Shown here one piece after another: positions 1-8,532 of a stretch of 64,000 nt of DNA. Both the position numbers and the translations under genes were made by a program. The notes beneath the pieces were generated by a model, which was not told where the DNA came from, ran no database searches, and saw only the letters and a program-made list of their open reading frames with translations. Positions within the stretch are counted from its first letter, which is position 1. Every line of letters starts with the position of its first letter. The DNA is from Woeseiaceae bacterium (lineage in GTDB: Bacteria; Pseudomonadota; Gammaproteobacteria; Steroidobacterales; Woeseiaceae): assembly GCA_021773075.1 (NCBI GenBank), contig JAJFKT010000026.1, positions 248,356-312,355 of the forward strand. Reading direction: 5' to 3'.

Positions 1-50
1 ACAACACCTAATTAGACGAATCGAACGAAAAACCACAGGGCAAAATTGAG

Positions 51-941
51 ATGAGTATTTCAGATCGCTTAAACGGCATCATGGTTCCATTAGTAACCCC
101 CTTTGATACCGCTGGGGACCTCGCAAGCGAAAGTGCTCGTGGACTAATCGAGCGTCACTTGGAAGTCGGCGTGACTGGCTTCTATATCGGCGGAAGTTCG
201 GGTGAGGGCTTTCTTCAGTCCGTTGCTGAGCGCTGTGAGTTCATGAAGTTTGTTTCCAATGTTGTCGATGGCAGAGCCATTATGATCGCACAGGTCGGTG
301 CGTTGTCTGCGCGAGATGCGCATACTTTGGCGAGCTTTGCGGCGGAATCAAATTACGATGTCGTTTCGTCGACGCCACCTTTCTACTTCAACTACACGGA
401 AAATGAGATTGTTGCCTACTACAGCGACCTTGCAGAGCTAAGCGACCTTCCGGTTTTGCTCTACAATGTGCCCGGGACAACAGGGTGTAATTTATCGACC
501 GACGCACAGATCCGAATGTTGAATATTTCCAATGTGATTGGCTCAAAGCACACGGATACAAATTTCTTAAGCGCCGAAAGACTGATGCGTGCCGTGCCAG
601 GGGCCAAGATATTTAACGGACCGGACGAAATGCTGACCGCCGGTCTTGCTATGGGAATGGCGGGCGGAATTGGCAGTACATACAATCTTATGCCGAGGCA
701 CTACGTTGATATATACAAGCATGTGTTGCGTGGCGATCTGGTCGCGGCGCGTGCGTCGCAAGCGATCGTCAATGACCTTATCTTCGAATTGCTACGAATT
801 TCTCCGGGAGTTATTCCGGGAATTAAGCTAGGACTTGGCATCTTAGGCTATGATGTTGGCGGTCCGCGCAAACCGTTTCAGGCAATCACCGCGGATACCA
901 GCGAATTTGAGCGATTGCTAGCGCAGTGCGGTGAACTATAA
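51..941 (+). CDS. nanA: N-acetylneuraminate lyase (DapA/NAL superfamily)
   Basis: This 296-residue TIM-barrel class I aldolase probably cleaves N-acetylneuraminate to N-acetylmannosamine and pyruvate in the cytoplasm. The family fingerprint is present: GGSSGEG at residues 47-53, the tyrosine of LLYNVP at Y138, and the Schiff-base lysine of IGSKH at K166. These match the Y137/K165 spacing known for E. coli NanA. NGPDEM near residue 189 resembles the NAL substrate loop. An RpiR regulator and a ROK kinase follow 27 bp downstream on the same strand, the usual companions of sialic acid genes. The start ATG at 51 has only a weak upstream GGG/GAG. DapA and other pyruvate aldolases share the fold, so the sialic acid assignment leans on the kinase and regulator context. 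Confidence 0.8.
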   Translation: MSISDRLNGIMVPLVTPFDTAGDLASESARGLIERHLEVGVTGFYIGGSSGEGFLQSVAERCEFMKFVSNVVDGRAIMIAQVGALSARDAHTLASFAAESNYDVVSSTPPFYFNYTENEIVAYYSDLAELSDLPVLLYNVPGTTGCNLSTDAQIRMLNISNVIGSKHTDTNFLSAERLMRAVPGAKIFNGPDEMLTAGLAMGMAGGIGSTYNLMPRHYVDIYKHVLRGDLVAARASQAIVNDLIFELLRISPGVIPGIKLGLGILGYDVGGPRKPFQAITADTSEFERLLAQCGEL

Positions 942-968
942 GATCAGCTTCCTGAGAAAAGGGCTGCA

Positions 969-1817
969 ATGACATCAGAAAAACAGAGTGTTTTGGCACT
1001 GCTGAAACTTCGACTGCCGAGTATGACGAAGGTCTTAATGCGAATTGGCAACTTCGTTCAGGAAAACCCTGAACAGGTCACCTTACTGTCAATTAATGAA
1101 GTCGCCGACGGTTCTGGGGCTAGCATTGCGAGCGTCATGCGTCTTTGCAACGAACTCGATTTCAATAGTTTTGCGAGCTTCAAGCTGGCCCTGGCAACGG
1201 AGATTGCGGTCGGTAAACGTAGTGGACCACAGCCAACTAGAGCCGACGGAAAAATTAGCCATTCGGTCCAGCTCGGGTCCGAATTATGCGAAGTTCTTCA
1301 TATGACCGCTGGGCTAGTAAATGATGACGAAATCGATGAGATAGCGCACGAAATGATTCGTGCGAAGCGCGTGCTGTTACATGGCATCGGAGCCTCATAT
1401 ATGCCAGCTGCGTTTATGTCCTATAAGCTTACGCGCTTGGGGATCGACAATTTTCTGAGAACAGACTCGCATATAACACGCATGGCAGTGAACAATAGTG
1501 CGGCCGACAGCTTGTTGATTTTATTTTCCAGCTCCGGTTCAATTCGCGAATCGATCGAGCTCGCAAAGTTAGCACGGCAGCACTCAGTTCGGGCCATAGC
1601 ATTTACTAACCGGTTCAAGAGCCCGCTCGGGGAGGTCTGCGATCGGCAGGTAGTGTCGATCGGCTCAGAAACGCCACTGTCGAGTGGCTCGCTGCAGTCG
1701 AAAACCGGTCAGCTATTTTTCGTTGAGCTATTGTTCGATGCGATTTGTCGCCTCAGCGATGTACATGCTGAGCGAATCAGAGGGGCTGCAGATGCCGTCG
1801 CCGACAAACAATTCTAG
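969..1817 (+). CDS. RpiR-family transcriptional regulator (HTH + SIS domain)
   Basis: The 282-residue protein has an N-terminal HTH_6 domain (about residues 10-85, with the helix-turn-helix around SINEVADGSGASIASVMRLC) and a C-terminal SIS sugar-phosphate isomerase-like domain (about 125-265). The SIS domain contains the phosphosugar-binding pattern LLHGIGASY and LFSSSGSIRE. RpiR proteins sense phosphorylated sugars. In sialic acid loci such regulators (NanR of the RpiR type) respond to ManNAc-6-P or GlcNAc-6-P. It sits between the lyase and the kinase, 27 bp after nanA, and its 3' end overlaps the kinase start by 26 bp, so all three are probably cotranscribed. The effector is inferred from context only. 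Confidence 0.85.
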   Translation: MTSEKQSVLALLKLRLPSMTKVLMRIGNFVQENPEQVTLLSINEVADGSGASIASVMRLCNELDFNSFASFKLALATEIAVGKRSGPQPTRADGKISHSVQLGSELCEVLHMTAGLVNDDEIDEIAHEMIRAKRVLLHGIGASYMPAAFMSYKLTRLGIDNFLRTDSHITRMAVNNSAADSLLILFSSSGSIRESIELAKLARQHSVRAIAFTNRFKSPLGEVCDRQVVSIGSETPLSSGSLQSKTGQLFFVELLFDAICRLSDVHAERIRGAADAVADKQF

Positions 1818-2712
1818 TGACGACGAGCAAGTATCGATAGCGGTTGACTTCGGGGGAACCAAAACTGCCGCGGCACGGCTAGTCGGACCGCGGATTGTTG
1901 AGCGGCTTCAGATCGAGACAATCGCGGCGGCGACCCCTGATGAGCATTTTGGATCATTCATCGGTCTGATTGATAATTTGAGGATCGATTCGACAACCAG
2001 CCTGGGCGTAGCTGTTTCTGGTCGAGTCGACAAGCTTGGGCGTTGGTCGACCATGAACAACGAGACGTTCAACGGATTCTCTGAGTATCCGTTGCAAGAG
2101 GCATTGCAAGCACAATTCGATCGGAGAGTAACAGTAATGAATGACGGGGTGGCTGCGTCATGGGGCGAATACAATTGTCTTTCGGTGCAAGATAGACCCG
2201 ATTCATTTCTCTATATTACGGTTTCGACAGGAGTCGGCGGAGGTCTAATTCTCAACAGTAGACCTTTCATTTCAGAACAAGGTTTGGCCGGTCACTTAGG
2301 TTTCCTGACGTCGAGACTGGCAAGCTCCAATTGTGGTTCGGGTCGTACGGCCACTCTGGAATCAGTGGCATCGGGAACGGCGATTGGGCGCGATGGGTCT
2401 ACGGATGAAGACACACCATCGACCGGACGGAACGTATATGAACGACATGCCGCCGGGGACGAGGACGCGACAGCAGTTGTCGAGCGGTCGGCAAAAGCGA
2501 TCGCGACGGCCATCGCCGATGTCCGCGCGCTGTTGGACATTCCGCTCTTCGCAATCGGCGGTAGCGTCGGTTTGGCCGACGGTTATATCGACTTGGTTCG
2601 ACAGTATCTTGAAGACGAACCGACCCTGTTTAGGGCGCAAATTGTTCCTGCGAAATTAGGCGCCGATTCTGCATTGATTGGCGTCGTTTCGAATCTGGTT
2701 ATAGAAAATTGA
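1792..2712 (+). CDS. nanK: ROK-family sugar kinase, probable N-acetylmannosamine kinase
   Basis: From ATG 1792 the protein is 306 residues. An upstream in-frame TTG exists, but the 36 extra residues lie inside the preceding gene and do not look like kinase sequence. The phosphate-binding motif DFGGTKTAAARL lies near the N-terminus, followed by a catalytic-loop Asp in MNDGVAASWGE, STGVGGGL, and a C-terminal IGGSVG. ROK kinases of this kind phosphorylate ManNAc to ManNAc-6-P after the NanA reaction. The zinc-binding ROK signature is eroded: the GH is kept (AGHLGF), but the cysteine block reads NCGSGRTATLE instead of the usual CxCGxxGCxE, so only one of the cysteines remains. The gene overlaps the regulator by 26 bp. 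Other hexose or GlcNAc kinases cannot be excluded. Confidence 0.7.
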   Translation: MPSPTNNSSDDEQVSIAVDFGGTKTAAARLVGPRIVERLQIETIAAATPDEHFGSFIGLIDNLRIDSTTSLGVAVSGRVDKLGRWSTMNNETFNGFSEYPLQEALQAQFDRRVTVMNDGVAASWGEYNCLSVQDRPDSFLYITVSTGVGGGLILNSRPFISEQGLAGHLGFLTSRLASSNCGSGRTATLESVASGTAIGRDGSTDEDTPSTGRNVYERHAAGDEDATAVVERSAKAIATAIADVRALLDIPLFAIGGSVGLADGYIDLVRQYLEDEPTLFRAQIVPAKLGADSALIGVVSNLVIEN

Positions 2713-2810
2713 TGAATGTGGGCAATAAATACTGTGTTGGTGACTCATCAGATCGATGTTGGGGTCGTTCCGTTAATGCAAGCAGCTAACCAAAAAAAGA
2801 GGACATAACT

Positions 2811-3254
2811 ATGACTTGGACAGTCTATTTGTCCGGCGAAATACACTCAGATTGGCGACAGCAGCTGATCGAAGGTGCGTCGGCACAGAATCTTCCGGTC
2901 GTCTTTACTTCGCCTGTCACGGATCATGACGCCAGTGATGGCGCGGGAGACATGCTAGGCGAGGAGCAGGGAGCGTTTTGGCGGGATCACAAATCATCGA
3001 AAGTTAATTCGATCCGGACCAAAACCCACATTGAAAAATGCGACATTGCGGTCATTCGGTTTGGAGACAAGTTTAAACAGTGGAATGCAGCGTTTGATGC
3101 CGGATACTGCGCGGCTTTGGGGAAGCCGTACATTACGCTTCACGACGAGGACATTATTCATCCACTGAAAGAGGTCGATGCACCAGCTATGGCATGGGCG
3201 AAAACGCCTGAACAAGTCGTCGAGATTCTAAGCTACGTAATTTCGGCCAAATAG
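2811..3254 (+). CDS. YtoQ family protein
   Basis: This is a 147-residue cytoplasmic protein with the highly conserved YtoQ layout: WTVYLSGEIHSDWR at the start, FTSPVTDHDASD around residue 36, AFWRDHKSSKVNSIRT in the middle, then FGDKFKQWNAAFDAGYCAALGKPYITLHDEDIIHPLKEVD spread over residues 85-130. The fold is related to nucleoside 2-deoxyribosyltransferases, but no reaction is established for the family. A clear ribosome-binding site (aagagga) precedes ATG 2811. It stands alone, 98 bp after the kinase, with a gene-free stretch behind it. The family call is secure and the function unknown. Confidence 0.85.
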   Translation: MTWTVYLSGEIHSDWRQQLIEGASAQNLPVVFTSPVTDHDASDGAGDMLGEEQGAFWRDHKSSKVNSIRTKTHIEKCDIAVIRFGDKFKQWNAAFDAGYCAALGKPYITLHDEDIIHPLKEVDAPAMAWAKTPEQVVEILSYVISAK

Positions 3255-3484
3255 GCGACCCGAATTCAAGTTTCCGTGCATTGTCAGACTGCGTCCCGAA
3301 TCGGCACACAATTAGGGCACATATTTTACGGCTCCCTGCACGATAACGACAAAAGTAGTTGGGGAGATTGTGCGCAGTCTCGTCAAGAAATTCTCGAAAA
3401 GCCGACTAAATATTGACTGGGTTTTCAATACGAAAGTAAATTATCAGTGGTGGCAATTGAACTTGGACTAGTGTTTTCTTGAAC

Positions 3485-3866
3485 CACAAAATTATGGGGG
3501 CACCTATGGGGGCAACTGCGTCGAGCCGAAAAACGAAAGTCTATGGAAATCAATTAGTTATTAAATGAGTTCGATAGTACCCTTCACCACCATATTCAAA
3601 AAATCCCTGTTAATCAATCGGTTAACGGGGTTTTTCGGTTGTGGAACACGGAATCGAATTGACTGCACTTGCCAACCTGAAACCGTTGTTCGGCGTGGCA
3701 TTGACTCGTCCGAGGACATGCATTTGATGACGATACAGTCCATTGGCGTTTCGCAGTAGCAGCTGCCGACCAGGCGTCTTAGATATCGAAAGCACCTGCA
3801 GCGAAGAGATTTGGGGGCAACTTTGGGGGCATCTATTGTGAGATTGTCGTTAGATGCCCCCAAAGT
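3485..3866. repeat. Copy A of a ~385 bp att-like element with GGGGGCA arms and a 66 bp core
   Basis: The gene-free stretch 3255-4031 holds this element and nothing else I can recognise. Two direct TGGGGGCA copies (3495-3502, 3507-3514) lie left of a core at 3575-3640. Two more (3812-3819, 3824-3831) and one inverted copy lie to the right. The last direct copy and the inverted copy form a perfect 15 bp inverted repeat, CTTTGGGGGCATCTA (3821-3835) with its complement at 3851-3865. The core is identical at 66 of 66 bases to 32427-32492, and the arm motifs keep the same distances from the core in both copies. The left end of the core (TTCGATAG...CTTCACCACCA) faintly resembles a tRNA T-arm and 3' end. 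The pattern suggests a tyrosine-recombinase attachment site with core and arm sites. No integrase is present, so this is inference. Confidence 0.7.
3598..3635. terminator. Bidirectional terminator-like hairpin inside core A
   Basis: Six A residues, CCCTGTTAA, an 8-base loop, TTAACGGGG and five T residues form a stem of about nine pairs with one G-T wobble. An A-tract on one side and a T-tract on the other suit Rho-independent termination in both directions. The same 38 bases occur in core B at 32450-32487. Confidence 0.6.
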
Positions 3867-4031
3867 GCCCTTGAGCAGTCGAGGGCTTCGTTGGCTCGCC
3901 AAAAAGGCCATAGTTGGAAGCAATTGGATATACGATACTGAATTCGAATCACCCGCTCGATGTAACGGGGTAAACCGCCATCTGATTAAGTGAGTGACGC
4001 TCGGATGAATAGACAGGAGGGGCAACTTCAA

Positions 4032-4484
4032 ATGACGAAAACGTCACAACGACTGCCCGGTAGCGGTATCGAAATAGCAGAGGATACGGATGCGACGGCC
4101 GATTTAATTGAGTCAGAGCTGTTGGCTACGCTGCGAGCGTCACTGACGCAATCAAGCAATAAGCGCTTCGTATTGTCCGCCAGAAACAAAAGAGGTGATC
4201 TCGTCGGCGGCCTGACTGCGAACACATCGTACAGCTGGGTGCTTATCAAGACGCTTTGGGTTGACGATGCATTTCGTCAACAAGGTATTGGGCGGAACCT
4301 GGTCGCGCGTATGCACGCGATAGCAAAGGAGATTGGATGTCATAGCGCGTGGCTCGATACGTCTAGTCCGGACGCGATGCAATTCTACGGAAAGCTGGGA
4401 TACAGTGAATTTGGACTACTCGCCAATAAGGCCGATCAGGAGCCATCCACTCACCGTCGTTGGTTCATGAAGAAAACACTTTAA
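4032..4484 (+). CDS. GNAT-family N-acetyltransferase
   Basis: With start ATG 4032 the protein is 150 residues and is preceded by AGGAGGGG at 4015-4022. An earlier TTG-type start at 3990 would add 14 residues and hide that site. The acetyl-CoA binding motif A is clear: LWVDDAFRQQGIGRNLVARMHAIAKE (spanning about residues 75-100, with R/Q-x-x-G-I-G). It is followed by the motif B-like region DTSSPDAMQFYGKLGYSEFG. The protein is soluble and cytoplasmic. The acceptor substrate cannot be told. Its end overlaps the convergent desaturase gene by 4 bp. It is the first gene to the right of the att-like element. Confidence 0.85.
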   Translation: MTKTSQRLPGSGIEIAEDTDATADLIESELLATLRASLTQSSNKRFVLSARNKRGDLVGGLTANTSYSWVLIKTLWVDDAFRQQGIGRNLVARMHAIAKEIGCHSAWLDTSSPDAMQFYGKLGYSEFGLLANKADQEPSTHRRWFMKKTL

Positions 4485-5458
4485 CGGGATGGGCCCGGCG
4501 GTAATTGTTTCGCAAAGGTGTAAGCGGGCACCGAGCGCTGCATTCTTATACACGCAAGAATCTCCCTCCAGGCGTCTGCAACACTGGAGTTCGGAACTGG
4601 CATCTGGTCGGCAATTTCTTTGTGCAGGTCGGGCAGGGCGTGAAACGGGACGAGGGGAAACATGTGGTGTTCGATGTGGTAATTCATATTCCAGTACCAG
4701 GCCGCTGCGATCGGATTATACAAACAGGTGCGTGAATTCAGACGGAAATCGTTTCCGCTTTCGGCAAGTCCGAGGTGCTGGGTCAGCGCATAGAGGCGCG
4801 GGATGAAACCGCCGTATATGTTGGCGAGGTAGGTCAATATTAATGGTAGCCACGTCTCGTACACTGCTGACAACAGCAAAAGGGCGCCGTAGAAGGCGAT
4901 CATGAAGGCGGCCATTTTGCGAATTCGTCCCAACTTCTTTGCGGGCACGTGTTTTCTCGATTCCGTCGGCAGCTTTCCAAGTACCTGTCTCACCAGAAGA
5001 ACGGGCAATCCGATTGCGGCGCGCAACCAAAAGAGGTCAGCCAGGATTTTCCAGACGACAATGGGCGTTGGGTGAGCAAGTTCCGGGTCCAACTCGGGAT
5101 AACTGGTTTTCCGGTGATGCTGGGCGTGAACAATCCGATCATAGACAGGGTTACGAAACGTCATTAGCCCAGCAGTCGTATGCACGACTTCATTTAGAGC
5201 TCGAGATCGAAACGGCGTGCTGTGGTGAGTCTCATGCAGGATTGAAATGCTGAAGCCGTAAATGCTGCCGTATAACCAGAACAGCGGTATCGACCACGCT
5301 GTACCAAGGGCGCCAATGGCTAGGGCGGCAGTCGCGAGTAACGGTACCAAGAACATACAGAGATTTAGCAAACCCTTGCCGTCGCTTCGTTGTTGCAGGG
5401 ATTGCAGTGTGCTGCGCTCGATGTCGCACCGTAACCAACCGTCTCGACCTTTTTTCAT
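4481..5458 (-). CDS. Membrane fatty acid desaturase family protein
   Basis: This 325-residue di-iron membrane enzyme has three histidine boxes: HETHH at about 75-79, HAQHH at 111-115 and HIEHH at 261-265. An extra QHLGLAE histidine sits near 228. Hydrophobic segments around 32-72, 135-160 and 183-220 fit the usual four-helix desaturase/hydroxylase topology. ATG 5458 was chosen because GAGGAAA lies just upstream on the coding strand; the open frame continues back to 5605 without a plausible start. It is divergent from an AraC-type regulator 112 bp away, which may control it. The substrate (fatty acyl chain, carotenoid or other lipid) is not determinable. Confidence 0.8.
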   Translation of the reverse strand: MKKGRDGWLRCDIERSTLQSLQQRSDGKGLLNLCMFLVPLLATAALAIGALGTAWSIPLFWLYGSIYGFSISILHETHHSTPFRSRALNEVVHTTAGLMTFRNPVYDRIVHAQHHRKTSYPELDPELAHPTPIVVWKILADLFWLRAAIGLPVLLVRQVLGKLPTESRKHVPAKKLGRIRKMAAFMIAFYGALLLLSAVYETWLPLILTYLANIYGGFIPRLYALTQHLGLAESGNDFRLNSRTCLYNPIAAAWYWNMNYHIEHHMFPLVPFHALPDLHKEIADQMPVPNSSVADAWREILACIRMQRSVPAYTFAKQLPPGPSR

Positions 5459-5570
5459 GTGGTTTCCTCTTTCGTCGCGCGTAGCCTTTGATATCTGGCA
5501 GCCTAGCGCCCTAGCGTGGATTGGTGTATACCGAAAGCAGACACAGCCATATCCTAATCGGACATAGAGG

Positions 5571-6389
5571 ATGATGAACGCCAGGATTCGATCATTGCGA
5601 CTCAATACGCTGGGAGTAATGCTTTATCCTCGAGGATCTTCGCTCGGCCCCCGGCTTAGAGAGCAGTTCGAACTAGTTTGGGCCAAGTCAGGCAGTTTCG
5701 ACGTAAACGTGGACGGACACGATGTTTCGATTAGCGGCGATGACGTATTATTCTTGAAGCCACGACAGGTCAATTATTTTCGTTTCGACGAAAATACCCC
5801 AACACGACATGGATACGTTACCTTTCGGCTGGACGCCCCGGACGAATCACGGGCCGTTGTATTGTCTCCTCTGGTTCTGCGAGGTCCCTTTACAAGGATG
5901 TACTTGCCGTTGCTGAATAAATTATGCGACGGCCTTCGTTCCGTCGCCGATTGCGACCCGGACGATCTGCGGCGACTGCAACAGGTGCTGTCCATGTTTG
6001 TTGAGGGTTGCTTCTGGCCAGTGTTGAGCCGGTTGGACCCAACATCTGCCAGTAACGCTGCGCTTGAACGTGCACTGATCTTCTTGCACGGCTTTTGGGC
6101 CAATGGTTTTGAAAAATCACTGAAAGTCTCGCGGTTGGCCGACTCAGCTGGCGTGTCAACACGGCACCTCGGCAGGCTTTTTCAGGCAGAGTTCGGAGTA
6201 TCGCCTAGGGAATACCTGCGCCGCCAGCGACTGGAGCATGGTGCGAGGCTGCTTGAACGCAGCAACCTGAGTATTCAGGGCATCGGTTTCGCATGTGGGT
6301 TCGCAAATGAGTTTGCGTTTTCGCGGGCATTTAAGTCCGTTTACGCAATACCGCCGCGTGCATATCAAAAGAAGATGAGGGCAGACTAG
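5571..6389 (+). CDS. AraC-family transcriptional regulator
   Basis: The 272-residue protein has an N-terminal cupin-like sensing domain (about 15-100, e.g. DVNVDGHDVSISGDDVLFLKP) and a C-terminal pair of helix-turn-helix motifs (about 170-268). The recognition region reads VSRLADSAGVSTRHLGRLFQ, then FGVSPREYLRRQRLEHGARLL and the typical end IGFACGFANEFAFSRAFKSVYAIPPRAYQ. Two adjacent ATG codons occur at 5571 and 5574. It is divergent from the desaturase gene, and its 3' end overlaps the sugar isomerase gene by 4 bp in convergent orientation. The likely target is the desaturase, with the glycosylglycerate operon as a second possibility. Confidence 0.9.
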   Translation: MMNARIRSLRLNTLGVMLYPRGSSLGPRLREQFELVWAKSGSFDVNVDGHDVSISGDDVLFLKPRQVNYFRFDENTPTRHGYVTFRLDAPDESRAVVLSPLVLRGPFTRMYLPLLNKLCDGLRSVADCDPDDLRRLQQVLSMFVEGCFWPVLSRLDPTSASNAALERALIFLHGFWANGFEKSLKVSRLADSAGVSTRHLGRLFQAEFGVSPREYLRRQRLEHGARLLERSNLSIQGIGFACGFANEFAFSRAFKSVYAIPPRAYQKKMRAD

Positions 6390-7576
6390 GCGCCGGGCAT
6401 TCGGTCAAGAACTGTAATGCATGCACCAATCGTGTGGTAGTCGCACTTCGCGCCGGCAAGACTTTTTCGCTCGCTGACTTTTTCATTGGCCGCTGTCAGT
6501 AGTCGAAACCAGGCACCGTGTTTGTGGTCGACGAAGTGTTGCCAACAATACTCCCAGATGCGGTCGTACCAATCCCAATATCGCGCATCACCACTTGCTG
6601 TGGCCAGCAAAGCTGCCGCGGCAAAACTCTCTGCCTGTACCCAGAAGTACTTATCCAAGTCGCAGATATTTTCGTCCGGATCAAAGCCGTAAAAAATCCC
6701 GCCGTGAACATCGTCCCAGGCAATTTTCAAAGCACGATCAAACAACTCTTGAGCACGCTGCAACATCCAGGCTTCGGGGCGTCGCTTGTATAGTAGCAAC
6801 AATAGCTTCGACCACTCGGTCTGGTGGCCCGGTTGAAATCCCCACGGGCGATAGAGATTGCGGGGATCGGCCCGGTTGTACTCCATGTCAAGCGACAGGT
6901 CCTGTTTGAAGTGCTCCCAGACGAGCCCGTCTGATAGTGCGGACTGTTCGACTGCGATCTTGCGCGCCAGCAGATATGCCCGGTCGAGGAATTGAGTGTC
7001 GTTCGTTGCATCAAACGCAGCCATTAATGCCTCGCACATGTGCATGTTGGCGTTTTGACCCCGATAGGTGGAGACCTGTTGCCAGTCTGCGGAGATTTCA
7101 TCGGCGTAAAGCCCAACGTCGGCGAGCCAAAACCGACCTTCCAGAATGGTCCACGTTCGGTACAAATCGTCTTTGGATTGTTCGTCGCCACGAGCAAGAC
7201 AGGCCGCATGAGTCAACATGACAAACGCAAGTCCATAGCAATGATTGGTTTCGTCGATGCTGTCGCCGTTGAAAGACCAGACGTAACCGCCGCGGTCTTC
7301 CTGCCAATGTACGGCCCGAATAAACTCGAGTCCGTGTTGCCACAAATTGCGAAAACCCGGCTCGCCGAAAAGTCTGTCTGCTTCGCAGAAATTGAACACC
7401 ATGCGACAACTGCTCACCAGGTGTTTGCTCGCGTCATCGTAAGGCGTGCCGTCGTCGAGGAAGTTTTGCCGAAACCCTCCCTGTGGGTCCTTCACCGTGG
7501 GCGCATAGAACGAGAGGATGTCGTGCACGTGCCCGGTAAGAAACCTACGATCGCGAAATCGCTGCGTTGATGTCAC
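6386..7576 (-). CDS. AGE-family sugar isomerase/epimerase, probable mannose isomerase
   Basis: From GTG 7576 the protein has 396 residues, an (alpha/alpha)6 barrel of the N-acylglucosamine 2-epimerase/YihS family. The GTG overlaps the kinase stop as GTGA. Conserved active-site positions of the family are visible: R58 in SSCRMVF, H179 and E182 in NMHMCEAL, H251 and E254 in PGHQTEW, WVQAE at 312-316, and H381 in CDYHT. Members interconvert mannose and fructose, mannose and glucose, or GlcNAc and ManNAc. As the last gene of an operon with a glycosylglycerate hydrolase, a PfkB kinase and a glycerate kinase, the best fit is mannose to fructose. A GlcNAc epimerase serving the nearby sialic acid genes is possible but less likely. 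Confidence 0.75.
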   Translation of the reverse strand: MTSTQRFRDRRFLTGHVHDILSFYAPTVKDPQGGFRQNFLDDGTPYDDASKHLVSSCRMVFNFCEADRLFGEPGFRNLWQHGLEFIRAVHWQEDRGGYVWSFNGDSIDETNHCYGLAFVMLTHAACLARGDEQSKDDLYRTWTILEGRFWLADVGLYADEISADWQQVSTYRGQNANMHMCEALMAAFDATNDTQFLDRAYLLARKIAVEQSALSDGLVWEHFKQDLSLDMEYNRADPRNLYRPWGFQPGHQTEWSKLLLLLYKRRPEAWMLQRAQELFDRALKIAWDDVHGGIFYGFDPDENICDLDKYFWVQAESFAAAALLATASGDARYWDWYDRIWEYCWQHFVDHKHGAWFRLLTAANEKVSERKSLAGAKCDYHTIGACITVLDRMPGA

Positions 7577-8532
7577 GATTGCATTGCCTGCACGTTTGCC
7601 AGTGTCGGCAGAGCATTCATTACGCCTTCCTGACTGGCAGTGAATGCGCCACAGCATGCCGCAAAAAACAGTACGTCTGCGAGAGCTTCTATATCGCCAG
7701 TCACCGCAGCCGGGTCACTGCGCTCGGCCAATTTGTAGAGCATTCCGCCAACGAAACCGTCGCCCGCTGCGGTCGTGTCGATTGCGGTTACGCCAGGAGG
7801 CTCGACAGAAAACTGGCGATCCGGCAGTCGCACATCGATCGGCTCGGCACCATCTGTTACAACAACCAGTCTGACCCCGGACGCGAAAGCCGTATCGGCA
7901 AAGGCGGATACGCCCTCTGGCTCGAGAAAATCGACTTCTTCACGAGAAGCTTTCACGAGGTCGGCGCGTTTCAGAACCTCCCGAACGACGTCCCGATCGC
8001 ATTTGCCTTGAGGCCAAAGATTGTGGCGCAGGTTAACGTCGAAACTGATCAGGCACCCTTTTTCGCGGGCCGTCCCAAGAAAAGTATTGGTCGTTTCAAG
8101 GATGCTCTCGTTGACCAGCGTGTTCGAACAAATGTGCGCAATAGTGCAGTCGTCGAACCAGGCGGAATCGATCTGTTCGCTCTTGAGTAGCAGGTCTGCA
8201 GTCTGCTGTCGGTAGAACTCGAATGATCGGTCGCCACTCGAGTCAAGAAATACGAACGCCAACGCCGTGTGCGCATCCGGGTGTGACAGCATACTCGCGG
8301 TGTCAACTCCGTAGGATCGCAGCGACTGTTGGAGAAACTGACCGAACATGTCGCTGCCTACCTGACCTGCAAAGGCTGCACGACCGCCGAGTTTCGCGAC
8401 CGCAACAGCCACGTTCGCTGGCGCGCCACCTGGAAACTGGCTGAATTCTGCGATATTGATTGGTCCCTGTGGCGAACTCTTTGTGTAGAGAAAGTCGATC
8501 AACGCTTCACCGAAGCAGAGAACCTTTTTCAT
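7573..8532 (-). CDS. PfkB-family carbohydrate kinase, probable fructokinase
   Basis: The 319-residue ribokinase-fold enzyme starts at ATG 8532, which overlaps the hydrolase stop as ATGA. It begins CFGEALIDF and carries PfkB signature 1 (GGAPANVAVAVAKLGG, residues 35-50) and signature 2 (DTTAAGDGFVGGML, 252-265), with D258 the likely catalytic base. The layout matches fructokinases (ATP + D-fructose to fructose-6-phosphate). Its place between the hydrolase and the sugar isomerase fits phosphorylation of the fructose made from released mannose. The start at 8574 is rejected because the extra 14 residues lie within the upstream gene. Confidence 0.85.
   Translation of the reverse strand: MKKVLCFGEALIDFLYTKSSPQGPINIAEFSQFPGGAPANVAVAVAKLGGRAAFAGQVGSDMFGQFLQQSLRSYGVDTASMLSHPDAHTALAFVFLDSSGDRSFEFYRQQTADLLLKSEQIDSAWFDDCTIAHICSNTLVNESILETTNTFLGTAREKGCLISFDVNLRHNLWPQGKCDRDVVREVLKRADLVKASREEVDFLEPEGVSAFADTAFASGVRLVVVTDGAEPIDVRLPDRQFSVEPPGVTAIDTTAAGDGFVGGMLYKLAERSDPAAVTGDIEALADVLFFAACCGAFTASQEGVMNALPTLANVQAMQS

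Noticed and set aside
1..50. Possible end of an upstream gene (in-frame TAG at 13-15)
   Set aside because: Only four codons are visible, which is too little to support a feature.
3561..4031. 156-residue minus-strand frame across the att-like element
   Set aside because: It runs through the hairpins and repeated GGGGGCA motifs, has no recognisable domain, and a similar frame in copy B is not maintained at the same length.
6386..7576. AGE-family gene as the missing ManNAc epimerase of the sialic acid genes
   Set aside because: It is translationally coupled to the hydrolase and kinase genes, and lies beyond the att-like element from the nan genes.
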